From NCBI GenBank assembly GCA_007693325.1, contig REDW01000090.1, positions 1 to 32,503 on the forward strand: 32,503 nucleotides of DNA. The letters run 5' to 3'. The DNA is from Spirochaetaceae bacterium (GTDB lineage: Bacteria; Spirochaetota; Spirochaetia; DSM-27196; PWMO01). The notes under the pieces were generated by a model. The model made no database searches. It saw only the letters and a program-made list of their open reading frames with translations, and was not told where the DNA came from. A program made the position numbers and the translations under genes. Positions 8,302 through 15,938 of the stretch are shown piece after piece (position 1 is the stretch's first letter; each line of letters opens with the position of its first letter).

Positions 8302-8357
8302 ATTCCTTCTGTGTAACAACACGCCCGTCGCTCCAGGCGCCGGGTCAAAGAAGGAGT
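8302..8357 (+). promoter_or_regulatory. Ribosome-binding-site masking hairpin, expression platform of the B12 riboswitch
   Basis: TCCTTCT at 8304-8310 is an exact complement of AGAAGGA at 8349-8355, which contains the ribosome binding site of the receptor gene. A T-G and an A-T pair extend the stem outward. Inside, CCCG (8324-8327) can pair with CGGG (8341-8344). No T-run follows, so control at translation initiation is more likely than termination. Confidence 0.65.
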
Positions 8358-8365
8358 ACTGTTTC

Positions 8366-10408
8366 ATGAACTTTCGAATTCTTGCATCGCTGCTGGCAAC
8401 CGCACTGCTTCTGGTGCCGGGCTCTGCAGTGGCTGATTCAGGCGAGGGCGATACGCCACAGGCTGGGCCGGTTATCGACGTTGTAATCACCGCCGACCGC
8501 GTACTGACCGACATCGTGTCCACCGCGGCCCACGTCTCGATCATCACTGCCGACGACATCCGCCAATCCGGCGCCACCAACGTGGTCGAACTCCTCGACC
8601 GCCAGCCAGGGGTGTCGTTCCGGTCGTTCTCCAACGAGGCGCAGGCCCAGGTTGACATGCGCGGCTTCGGGGAAGGCTCATACGGCCGGGTGCTGGTACT
8701 GGTGGACGGCCGGCGCCAGAACAACCCCGACATGTCGGGCATCAACTGGCTCTCCATCCCGATCGATTCAATCGAGCGGATCGAGGTGGTACGCGGCAGC
8801 GAGAGCGCGCTCTACGGCAACAACGCGGTGGCGGGCGTGATCAACATTATCACCAAGACGCCCGAGCGGCCGCTGGAGTTATCCGCAGCAGGCAGCTTTG
8901 GCAGTTTCATGGCCAACCAGCAGCGCCTCGGGCTGGCAACCGCCGGTGAGCGCGCCCGGCTGCGCGCCTCGGCCGAGCACTTCTCCACCGACGGCCACCG
9001 CGACCGCAGCGCCTACCGCGCGCTCAACTTCTCACTCGCCGGCGAGTTCGACCCCACCGACCGATTGAGCCTCTCCCTCGGAGGCCGCTACGCCAACGTA
9101 TTCTACGAGCTGCCCGGCGGGTTGACCAAGGAAGAGTTCGAGGATGATCCGAGCCAGGCGAAGAGGGATGCCCCATGGCCTGACACTGGACGTATAGACA
9201 ACGACGAAGACGAAGCGACCGAAAATCAGTTTGGGGTGGACGCGGGTGTGCTGTGGCAGCTGGGTGATCGGATGAACGCAGAGCTTGCTCTGGCGTTTTC
9301 GCATAAGGAAGTCGAGACCGATTTCACTAGCGAGTTCAATTTTTCCGATACCAATCTGAACACCGTGGCCGCAGCACCGGCGATTGTGATTGATTGGGAC
9401 TTGTCGATCATTCCGGTGCGAACTCGCTTTGGGGTTGATTGGGACTGGGCTAGACAGGACGGTAAGATCTATGATTCCGCTGACCGTGATAATAAGACCG
9501 ATGAGTTTGCGCTTTCTCAATGGACCATCTCTACGGCCCTCGCGAACACATTATATCTCACCGAGCAAATGGATGTCGGTGCTGCTTTACGTTACGACCG
9601 TAGTGTCATAGCGGCGACCAAAGAAGCCGAAGATATCGACGAATCAAAAACTCACCAAGCGGTTGTGTTTGATATTTCGACAGTGTTTCGTCCGGTAGAA
9701 TCGGCAAAGATATACGTTTCCGGCGGTACATTGTTCCGTTATCCCGCGTTGGACGAGCAAGGCCAGGTGAGAGGATTTGCCGATGGCTTCAACGAAAAAC
9801 TGGATCCCGAAACCGGTTTCAATGTGGAATTAGGTGGTGGACTCTACCTCCTTCCCGCCATCCGTGCAGACGTCAGCGTGTACCTGCTGCAGATGCGCGA
9901 CGAGATTGCATATGACGATGTCGAAAATCGCAATATCAATTTTGATCAGACTCGCCGCATCGGTGCTGACCTGCAGATCAGCACCGAGCCGATCGAGCCA
10001 CTGCGTCTGGCGGCTGGCTACAGCTATGTGAACGCGGTCTTCATCAAGGGAGACGACAGGGATAACCAGGTTCCACTGGTGCCAAATCACAGCATTGACG
10101 CGGAACTGGGCGTACGCCCGCTTCGCGGTCTCGAGTTTGGACCGGCGGTTACCTACCGCAGCCAGGCCTACCAGGGCGGCGACACCGGTAATGAACAGGA
10201 CAAGATCGACGCCTATTTCGTGACCGATCTCTTTGTGCGCTTTCGCCCGGCCGGCCTGCCGGGTGACCTGTCGCTGAGCGCTGAGGTGAAGAATCTCTTC
10301 GATTTGAATTATGCTCCGTTGGTTGCCTACAGCGAGTGGGCAGGAAGCAGCGCCTACTATCCCGCGCCCGGGCGTAGTTTCCGGATTGCGGCGGCGTACA
10401 GCTACTAG
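8366..10408 (+). CDS. btuB: TonB-dependent outer-membrane receptor, BtuB-like cobalamin transporter
   Basis: This 680-residue receptor should import cobalamin or related corrinoids across the outer membrane. A signal peptide (about 1-24, ending SAVAD) is followed by a TonB box DVVITADR. A plug domain comes next with SIITADDIRQSGATNVVELL, VDMRGFGEGSYGRVLVLVDG and the closing ERIEVVRGSESALYGNNAVAGVINI. The 22-strand barrel ends in an aromatic residue (AAAYSY), as outer-membrane barrels do. A cobalamin riboswitch upstream makes B12 the likely ligand, which fits a locus rich in corrinoid enzymes. TonB is encoded 14 bp downstream. The middle of the barrel (about 9,150-9,830) is visibly richer in A/T than both ends, suggesting mosaic ancestry or relaxed codon use in the extracellular loops. 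Periplasmic and inner-membrane B12 transport genes are not in the window. Confidence 0.92.
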   Translation: MNFRILASLLATALLLVPGSAVADSGEGDTPQAGPVIDVVITADRVLTDIVSTAAHVSIITADDIRQSGATNVVELLDRQPGVSFRSFSNEAQAQVDMRGFGEGSYGRVLVLVDGRRQNNPDMSGINWLSIPIDSIERIEVVRGSESALYGNNAVAGVINIITKTPERPLELSAAGSFGSFMANQQRLGLATAGERARLRASAEHFSTDGHRDRSAYRALNFSLAGEFDPTDRLSLSLGGRYANVFYELPGGLTKEEFEDDPSQAKRDAPWPDTGRIDNDEDEATENQFGVDAGVLWQLGDRMNAELALAFSHKEVETDFTSEFNFSDTNLNTVAAAPAIVIDWDLSIIPVRTRFGVDWDWARQDGKIYDSADRDNKTDEFALSQWTISTALANTLYLTEQMDVGAALRYDRSVIAATKEAEDIDESKTHQAVVFDISTVFRPVESAKIYVSGGTLFRYPALDEQGQVRGFADGFNEKLDPETGFNVELGGGLYLLPAIRADVSVYLLQMRDEIAYDDVENRNINFDQTRRIGADLQISTEPIEPLRLAAGYSYVNAVFIKGDDRDNQVPLVPNHSIDAELGVRPLRGLEFGPAVTYRSQAYQGGDTGNEQDKIDAYFVTDLFVRFRPAGLPGDLSLSAEVKNLFDLNYAPLVAYSEWAGSSAYYPAPGRSFRIAAAYSY

Positions 10409-10422
10409 GGGAAGGGTTGCAG

Positions 10423-11196
10423 ATGGTAGCGGCGAGACGGCGAGATACAGTTGACCGCAGGCGCATGCGACAGGCGGTGGTAACCGCTCTGCTGCTGCAC
10501 CTGTGCCTGTTTCTCGTTATCGAGTTTGTGCCATCCGCGGATGAGGCCGGGCAGGGCGGTGACGATCGGCTGACGGTTGTCATGGAGCCGCCCGGCGCCG
10601 CTCGCCAGTCCGCCGCCGGTTCCGCCGTGTCGGGGACCAGGGACGGAAATGCCGATACAGAGCAGATCTCAGCGGAGCGTGAGGTTTCTGCCGCAAAGGA
10701 CAACGGCGAGCAGACGGTGGTTGAGCCGGCCGATAACAGCCTCGATAGCGAGGATACCGAGGCCGCAGAGGAGCCGGCCACTGCAGCAGACAGTGAAGAC
10801 CAGGTTGCGGAATCTGAGTCGGAGGGTGATGAGCGTGCACCGATTGGCGGTGCCGCGGCGCCGCGGGATTCTGCTGTAGCGGGTGACGGGCCGGCAGCCG
10901 GTCCGCTGACTAACGGTGCCGACGTTGATGCCTTGGTGGCGGATCTGTACCGGCGGCTGCAGGATCAACTGATCTATCCAATGGCGGCGCGCAGACGCAA
11001 CGTCGAAGGCGTTGTTACCGTCAGAATCCAGGTGGAATCGGACGGCAGCCTCGGCAGCCACGAGGTAGCGGGCTCATCGGGCCATTCGATGCTGGACCGC
11101 GCGGCACTGGATTCGCTTGAACGAGTTTTCCCGATCAGCCACCAGGCCGGTCGCCCTCTATTGATTACCGTCAGAATCGAATACTCGCTGACCTGA
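10423..11196 (+). CDS. TonB-family energy transducer
   Basis: This 257-residue protein is anchored by one N-terminal transmembrane helix (about 19-36, VVTALLLHLCLFLVIEFV). Unlike the usual Pro-rich TonB spacer, it then has a long acidic, low-complexity periplasmic spacer rich in Glu, Asp, Ala and Ser. The C-terminal TonB domain (about 175-257) is typical: DLYRRLQDQLIYPMAARR, EGVVTVRIQVESDGSLGSHE, then GHSMLDRAALDSLERVFP. It should couple the proton-motive force to the adjacent receptor. ATG at 10423 is preferred because GGGGAAGGG is well placed; a TTG 6 bp earlier is less likely. ExbB and ExbD are absent here and must be supplied elsewhere. It probably shares a transcript with the receptor and so falls under the B12 riboswitch. 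Confidence 0.88.
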   Translation: MVAARRRDTVDRRRMRQAVVTALLLHLCLFLVIEFVPSADEAGQGGDDRLTVVMEPPGAARQSAAGSAVSGTRDGNADTEQISAEREVSAAKDNGEQTVVEPADNSLDSEDTEAAEEPATAADSEDQVAESESEGDERAPIGGAAAPRDSAVAGDGPAAGPLTNGADVDALVADLYRRLQDQLIYPMAARRRNVEGVVTVRIQVESDGSLGSHEVAGSSGHSMLDRAALDSLERVFPISHQAGRPLLITVRIEYSLT

Positions 11197-11230
11197 GCCG
11201 GGCTCCAACAACCATTGCCTATGTATTCTC

Positions 11231-11265
11231 CTTGAAAAATGGAAGACTGTCTTCCATTTTTCAAG
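11231..11265. terminator. 35-bp near-perfect palindrome between convergent genes, probable bidirectional terminator
   Basis: Two 17-bp arms, CTTGAAAAATGGAAGAC and GTCTTCCATTTTTCAAG, flank a single T at 11248. As RNA it folds into a roughly 16-bp stem with a 3-nt loop. It lies 34 bp after the tonB stop and before the convergent methyltransferase gene. The A- and T-runs inside the arms give either strand a T-rich 3' side, although no extra T tail follows. Confidence 0.7.
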
Positions 11266-11288
11266 TATGAAACAGAAGAGAAGCTTGC

Positions 11289-11366
11289 CTGCCGGCCGCG
11301 CGCACGTGCCTGCCGGTCGCGCCCCCGTGCTGCCGGCCGCGCCCCCGTGCTGCCGGCCGCGCTCCC
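11289..11366. repeat. 20-bp GC-rich tandem repeat, about four copies
   Basis: The unit CTGCCGGCCGCGCCCCCGTG starts at 11289, 11310, 11330 and 11350, with one extra C between copies one and two. Copy 1 ends in a diverged GCGCACGTG, copy 2 has GGTCGC for GGCCGC, and copy 4 is cut to 17 bp ending in CTCCC. The repeat is intergenic, between convergent genes, and no reading frame across it looks real. Confidence 0.85.
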
Positions 11367-11388
11367 AAATCAAGCTGCACCGCAGTTG

Positions 11389-12441
11389 TCAATAGCGCCC
11401 GTATTCGTCTATGGCGTCGAACATCGCCAGGACGTTCTCGACCGGAGTCTCTTCCAGGATAGTATCGTGGCTGGCTCCGCCCACGTAGCCGCTGCCGGGC
11501 ATCATGATGTCCAGCAGCTTGCGGGTTTCCTCGCGGACAAACGCCGGATTGCCGTCAATCAGCACGTGGTGCGAGTCGATAGCGCCGTTGAGAACGATAT
11601 CTTTGCCGAAATCGCGCTTCAGTCCGGCCGGCTCCATTCCTCTGGCATCCGGTTGTAGTGCGTGCAGCGCGTCGAGTCCCGCGTCAATCAGTTGCGGTAT
11701 CAGTTCGCGGAATCCGCCGCAGCAGTGAAGCATAACCGTGAGGTCGTAGGCATGACCCAGGTCAATCAGGCGCCTTAGTTGGGGAACCAGGAAACGCCCA
11801 AAGAGCTCAGGGCTCAATACGGGGCCGGTCTGGCTGCCGAAGTCATTGCCGAAGAAAAAGATGTCAATCGCGTCGGCTGCCTGTTCAAAGATTGCTCGGC
11901 TCACCGCTTCGTAGTAATCTGTGACCCGGCTGAATAACGCCTCGGCTGCCGCAGCATGATCGTACATCAGGTAGTAGAGGTTTTCCTGGCCCACCAGGTC
12001 GATGGCATCGTGCCAGAACGGTGACCAGTCGCCGCCGAGAATGGCATACTGGTTGTTCCACGCTGCTGCATCCGTCCTGATGGTGGATACGTCCATCCGC
12101 GAAGCCGAAGGCCATGGGAAGGCTTCAACCTCGGCAACGGTTGTGGCATCCGCCAGCGGATGGGACATCGGCTGGCCGTAGCCCATGCCACGACGCTGTA
12201 TTCCAAACGGACTCTCCCAGGTAGCTCCATTCTGCAGAACGGGGTCGGGCCCACAGAACTGTGCATAGACACGGCGAAAGTCGTCGCCGAGCCGGCTGCG
12301 CAGCCCTTCATCGTCAAGCGAGAGGTCCCGTTTTGCCTTATCCCAGAACTCCGGCGATGCTCCGCACCAGCGCGGAACCCGGTCAGGGTCGTCGAAACGG
12401 AAGACTCTGGCGACACGCACTCTGGAGGATAAAGGTTCCAT
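11389..12441 (-). CDS. UroD/MtaA-family methyltransferase, H-x-C...H subtype (first of four)
   Basis: This protein of about 350 residues has the UroD fold. It shows VARVFRFDDPDRVPRW near the start, the acidic patch FFFGNDFGSQTGPVLSPELF in mid-protein, and the metal motif MLHCCGG with H239 and C241. The equivalent of the third zinc ligand is H325 in GGASHDTILEETPVENV. The family moves methyl groups between substrates and corrinoid proteins, and this paralog may be a substrate-specific demethylase subunit. It is divergent from the sensor-fused AraC regulator, so it is likely controlled by it. The start is uncertain: the Met at 12441 begins at the family's usual position, but an in-frame Met at 12504 exists, and neither has a convincing ribosome binding site. 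Confidence 0.85.
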   Translation of the reverse strand: MEPLSSRVRVARVFRFDDPDRVPRWCGASPEFWDKAKRDLSLDDEGLRSRLGDDFRRVYAQFCGPDPVLQNGATWESPFGIQRRGMGYGQPMSHPLADATTVAEVEAFPWPSASRMDVSTIRTDAAAWNNQYAILGGDWSPFWHDAIDLVGQENLYYLMYDHAAAAEALFSRVTDYYEAVSRAIFEQAADAIDIFFFGNDFGSQTGPVLSPELFGRFLVPQLRRLIDLGHAYDLTVMLHCCGGFRELIPQLIDAGLDALHALQPDARGMEPAGLKRDFGKDIVLNGAIDSHHVLIDGNPAFVREETRKLLDIMMPGSGYVGGASHDTILEETPVENVLAMFDAIDEYGRY

Positions 12442-12550
12442 TTGACAAGCATAGTGTTGAGCTGTTGCGGCCGCAACGTGAAAAACTCGGGTCAGTGACA
12501 GCATTAACTGAGGATTTTCGCAGCACGAATTTTCAGCTAAGATAGTAGCG
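12442..12550. promoter_or_regulatory. Divergent control region of the UroD-family gene and the AraC regulator
   Basis: No gene lies here if the shorter methyltransferase start is right. On the plus strand TAAGAT at 12538-12543 is a possible -10 lying only 7 bp before the ATG at 12551, and there is no ribosome binding site. A leaderless regulator transcript is therefore possible. The likely -35 (TTTTCG, 12515-12520) is poor. Confidence 0.35.
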
Positions 12551-14260
12551 ATGTACGAACCCGATGGCTTTCTGGGATATCCACGAAAATCAATTCCCGA
12601 ACGGCCGGCAGATCCGTTGTTGTTTCCTGAAGACGATGCGCGTCATTGGTACGACCTCGAGTATGCCGGATGGAAGGTTGGAAAGCATAATGTACTGGAA
12701 TCGCCCGGCGATGGTCCGCAGGGCAAACGGATAACTCTGCTTGTGCCGGGGGATCATCCCTATTTTCGCACCTATAGTGAGGTTTTTCGTAAAGAGGCGG
12801 AGGCGGTCGGGATGGACATATCGGTCCAGTGGGCGGACTGGGACCCGGTGATGCAGACGATACAGGTCAACAAGACGCTGAAGACTCGCCCTGATCTCAT
12901 CGTGCTGGTTCCCTGTGATATCAGTGCGAGTGCTGATTGGTACCGCAAGATAAACCGTTCCGGTATTCCGGTAATCGCCAGCAATCTGATGCCGGAGGTA
13001 GACTGTTTCCGGTATCTGCTGTCCTGGACAGGTCCAGATGACTGGGAGCAAGCCCGACAGCTTGCCCGGATCTTTGCCGAGAAGATGGATTACGAAGGCA
13101 GCTACGGGATAATCCAGCACACTCCAGGCACGTCGGTCTACTACGCGCGCACCTACGGTGTTATTACCGAGCTGGCGCAGATTGCACCCAGGATGCAGTG
13201 CATTGAGCGAGAGTTTACGTCGTTTGACCCTGAATTGACCGAGAAGACCGTGGTCCAATGGGTGGAAAAGCATGGATTGCGTTTGAAAGGAATAGTCAGC
13301 GCGGACGACAATCTGCCTCAAATGGGGATAAACCGGGCTCTGCTGCGACGGCAGCGCGAGGATGTTGTCCGCGCCGCCGCGGGGGGCAGCGCTGTTGGGC
13401 TCAATCTGCTGTGGAGAGGCAAGCTGGATGTACTCAGTTATCAGTCGCCGGTACTGGACGGAAGCCTGCCGGTCCAGGCAGCTACAGACTGGTTCAACGG
13501 CCTGGCGATTGATCCGGTTTACTATCTTCCGGTGCGGATTCTGACGGCCGATACGGTTGAAGAGTTCCTTTCGTATTGGGAGCGCGTGCGCAGTATTGAA
13601 GTTGAAACGCTGCGCGACTCCATAATTACGGCCAGGCGGGCGGATGTTCAGCAGTTCTTCCGCGATCTGCTGGTTGCCCTGACAGAAACCGAAACAGTCT
13701 CGTCCGACTTTGCTCGAGGGTTGTTCATCGAGCTGCTTTCTGAGACGCACAGCATTATCAAGATGTACGACCTCAATGAGCAGGAACTGATCGGAAACTA
13801 CTCCGACTATTTCAAGAAGCTGTTTCGGCAGCGCTCGATCAAGAAGACCATTGACTGGCTTGAAGGTGTAGCGCTGGCGGTTACCGACCGGTTGCTCTCG
13901 GACAGGGGCGGAACCAGATCACTCGGAGAGCGCGCTGTTGAATACGTTCAGGCCAACTACGCCCAGCCGCTGTCACTCAAGACAATATCGTTCAAATTTG
14001 GTGTTTCCGCGGCATACCTGGGCAACATCTTCAAGCAGCAGACCGGTCAGGCCTTTTCCGACTATCTCAACACGTATCGGATCGAGCGCGCCAAGTACCT
14101 CTTGACGCATTCCAGCATCAGCGCCAAAGAAGCAGCCAGGCTGGTCGGATACAATGATTCAAACTACTTCTATCGCGTATTCAAGAAATACCTGGGTTTC
14201 TATCCTTCGCACCTGCAGGGCAGCTCGCGCAAAGGCTACGACGCTGTCACCGGCGAGTGA
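12551..14260 (+). CDS. AraC-family regulator with an N-terminal sugar-binding-protein-like sensor domain
   Basis: This 569-residue protein joins a type I periplasmic-binding-protein fold (about 30-360) to an AraC double helix-turn-helix (about 455-560), through a helical linker. The sensor half is clearly homologous to the binding protein encoded at 20,918-22,102. Shared segments in the same order include HWYD(L/M)EY.GW, GKR, GDHPY, WTGPDDW, (Y/F)YARTYG with ITELA, and ATDWFNGL against AVDWFNGL. It has no signal peptide, so it is cytosolic. The DNA-binding half shows LSLKTISFKFGVSAAYLGNI and AARLVGYNDSNYFYRVFKKY. The simplest reading is a one-component regulator that recognises inside the cell the ligand imported by the adjacent transporter. 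It lies upstream of the mutarotase/methyltransferase/transporter operon and divergent from another methyltransferase gene, its likely targets. Confidence 0.9.
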   Translation: MYEPDGFLGYPRKSIPERPADPLLFPEDDARHWYDLEYAGWKVGKHNVLESPGDGPQGKRITLLVPGDHPYFRTYSEVFRKEAEAVGMDISVQWADWDPVMQTIQVNKTLKTRPDLIVLVPCDISASADWYRKINRSGIPVIASNLMPEVDCFRYLLSWTGPDDWEQARQLARIFAEKMDYEGSYGIIQHTPGTSVYYARTYGVITELAQIAPRMQCIEREFTSFDPELTEKTVVQWVEKHGLRLKGIVSADDNLPQMGINRALLRRQREDVVRAAAGGSAVGLNLLWRGKLDVLSYQSPVLDGSLPVQAATDWFNGLAIDPVYYLPVRILTADTVEEFLSYWERVRSIEVETLRDSIITARRADVQQFFRDLLVALTETETVSSDFARGLFIELLSETHSIIKMYDLNEQELIGNYSDYFKKLFRQRSIKKTIDWLEGVALAVTDRLLSDRGGTRSLGERAVEYVQANYAQPLSLKTISFKFGVSAAYLGNIFKQQTGQAFSDYLNTYRIERAKYLLTHSSISAKEAARLVGYNDSNYFYRVFKKYLGFYPSHLQGSSRKGYDAVTGE

Positions 14261-14360
14261 GTGACCATTCTCGAAGTTTGAACACTCTATTGTGCTAGTT
14301 TTTTCTGTTGTGGACTTCCTTGTCCGGGCTTTACACTGAATCAGAGTCAGGAGTGAAGCG
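14261..14360 (+). promoter_or_regulatory. Candidate promoter of the mutarotase-transporter operon
   Basis: TTGTGG at 14308-14313 and TACACT at 14332-14337 are 18 bp apart and form a moderate sigma-70-like promoter. AGGAG follows shortly before the ATG at 14361. The A/T-rich stretch 14285-14305 upstream could hold activator sites. No obvious terminator separates it from the regulator gene. Confidence 0.4.
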
Positions 14361-14684
14361 ATGGTACGACACGGACAGGTAATCAGGTTACGTGAAGGAA
14401 TGCTGGACGAATACCGGCGTCAGCACGCGGCGGTGTGGCCCGAAGTAGCGGCCAGGATTCGCGACTGCAATATCCGCAACTACTCGATCTTTCACAAGGA
14501 CGGACTGCTTTTTGCCTACTTCGAATACCACGGTAACGATTTTGCTGCCGATGGCGCCAGGATGGCGGCAGATCCCAAGACCCAGCAGTGGTGGGCGCTG
14601 ATGAAACCGATGCAGGAACCGCTTCCCACGCGTGAGGAAGGCGAGTGGTGGGCTGAGATGGAAGAAGTCTTCTACCAGGAGTAA
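14361..14684 (+). CDS. L-rhamnose mutarotase-like protein (RhaM/RhaU family)
   Basis: This 107-residue protein has the full length and signature of the L-rhamnose mutarotase (DUF718) family, small ferredoxin-like-fold dimers that interconvert alpha and beta anomers. Visible are YRRQHAAVWPEVAARI with the catalytic-type His, CNIRNYSIFHKDGLLFAYFEY, and the closing KTQQWWALMKPMQEPLP with the WW pair of the family. It leads the operon and precedes a UroD-family gene by only 4 bp. The pairing of such a mutarotase with a two-permease ABC transporter recalls the rhizobial rhamnose system RhaSTPQU. No rhamnose isomerase, kinase or aldolase is present here, however, so the sugar may be a modified relative of rhamnose rather than rhamnose itself. 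Confidence 0.9.
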   Translation: MVRHGQVIRLREGMLDEYRRQHAAVWPEVAARIRDCNIRNYSIFHKDGLLFAYFEYHGNDFAADGARMAADPKTQQWWALMKPMQEPLPTREEGEWWAEMEEVFYQE

Positions 14685-14688
14685 TAAC

Positions 14689-15924
14689 GTGCCAGATCCA
14701 CAACTGCAATCCGAGATCCAGCAGATGAGAGCATCAGTCCAGAAGAGCGCCCAGCCTGCCCGGAGCGAGAACTGCCTGGCAAAACGGGAACGGATGCGCA
14801 AGACTCTGCGGCGCGAAGAGGCTGATCGCATTCCTATCAGCGACTTCTTCTGGGGCAGCTTTCTGGAGCGCTGGAAGGCCGATCTCAACCTGCCCGCTGA
14901 TACCGATGTCTACACCTACTACGACCTGGATTGGATTGTCACTATCCCCAACATGGATCCGCGTATCAGGCCATTTGAATTCATCAAGAATAGTGAGCAG
15001 GAAGTCATCGTGAAGACCGGCTACGGGGCGGTTATCCGCAAGGATCTGAATATCCCGATGCCGTACTTCGAGAGTTTTGAAACGGACACGATAGAAAAGG
15101 CTGAAGCACTGGAGTTCGATGACCCCCATGACGACCGCCGCTTCTTTGCTTCCGGAGATAACCAGCTTGCCGGCGTTGGTGATGGGTTTGCGACCAATCT
15201 GCCGCCGTGGGTGCAGACCGTCAAATCATTGTACCCCGATTTCCCGGTCTACGGCAGCGTTTGCGAGGCCCAGGAACAGGGCTGGAGAATAATTGGGTCG
15301 GAAAACATGATGATGTGGATGGGGCTCTATCCTGAGCGCCTGGGGCGCTTCATTCGGCGGGTTGGCGAGTTTGGAGTGGAACTGGCCAAGGCGCAGATCG
15401 AGGCTGCTAACGGAATGCTGGACGGCATGGTTATCTGGGGTGACGTAGCGTACCGCAACGGAATGCTGTTCTCGCCGGACTACTGGCGTGAGTACTTCAA
15501 GCCGTGCGTCAAAGGAATCGTTGATGTCTGCAAAGCCAACGGTATCCCGGTTATTTACCACGGCTGCGGCAATGCCACGGTCATCTACGATGATCTCATA
15601 GAAGCCGGGATTGACGGATACAATCCGGTAGAGGCCAAGGCCGGCCTGGATGTGGTGGATTTGAAGCAGGAGTTTGGCGACCGCCTCAGTTTCTGCGGCA
15701 ACATGGACGTGATGAAGTGGGCCGATCTTCCCATGGACGAACTGAAAGCCTACGTGGTCAGAAAGCTGAATGCCGGCAAAGGCGGCGGGTTTATCTTCCA
15801 GTCCGATCACTCAGTGCCTTCGAGTGTTTCCGGAGAGCGCTACGATTACGTTGTGAAACTCGTGCGAGAATACGGCAACTATCCGCTGCAACTCGGTGAA
15901 TACGACGTGCCGGAACTGGGTTGA
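14689..15924 (+). CDS. UroD/MtaA-family methyltransferase, H-x-C...H subtype (second of four)
   Basis: This protein of about 411 residues starts at GTG 14689, chosen because AGGAG (14677-14681) is 7 bp upstream and the mutarotase stop is 4 bp away. Met 14725 is an alternative. Family features are RMRKTLRREEADRIPISDFF, a central VIWGDVAYRNGMLFSPDYW, and the metal motif YHGCGN with H291 and C293. H374 follows in FQSDHSVPSS, where MtaA has its last Cys. DVVDLKQEFGDRLSFCGNMD is the conserved late barrel strand. It is likely a substrate-side corrinoid methyltransferase, that is, an O-demethylase component. Its N-terminal third is longer than in the other paralogs and may shape substrate choice. 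Confidence 0.87.
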   Translation: MPDPQLQSEIQQMRASVQKSAQPARSENCLAKRERMRKTLRREEADRIPISDFFWGSFLERWKADLNLPADTDVYTYYDLDWIVTIPNMDPRIRPFEFIKNSEQEVIVKTGYGAVIRKDLNIPMPYFESFETDTIEKAEALEFDDPHDDRRFFASGDNQLAGVGDGFATNLPPWVQTVKSLYPDFPVYGSVCEAQEQGWRIIGSENMMMWMGLYPERLGRFIRRVGEFGVELAKAQIEAANGMLDGMVIWGDVAYRNGMLFSPDYWREYFKPCVKGIVDVCKANGIPVIYHGCGNATVIYDDLIEAGIDGYNPVEAKAGLDVVDLKQEFGDRLSFCGNMDVMKWADLPMDELKAYVVRKLNAGKGGGFIFQSDHSVPSSVSGERYDYVVKLVREYGNYPLQLGEYDVPELG

Positions 15925-15938
15925 CAGGGGTAACACAG

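Noticed and set aside
11289-11366. CRISPR array
   Set aside because: Units are contiguous with no unique spacers, so this is a simple tandem repeat.
11158-11373. Small open frame across the palindrome and tandem repeat
   Set aside because: Its sequence is merely the translated 20-bp repeat, with no ribosome binding site.
12590-13750. 386-codon open frame opposite the sensor-AraC gene
   Set aside because: Antisense to a gene with strong homology to the binding protein, and without a plausible start signal.
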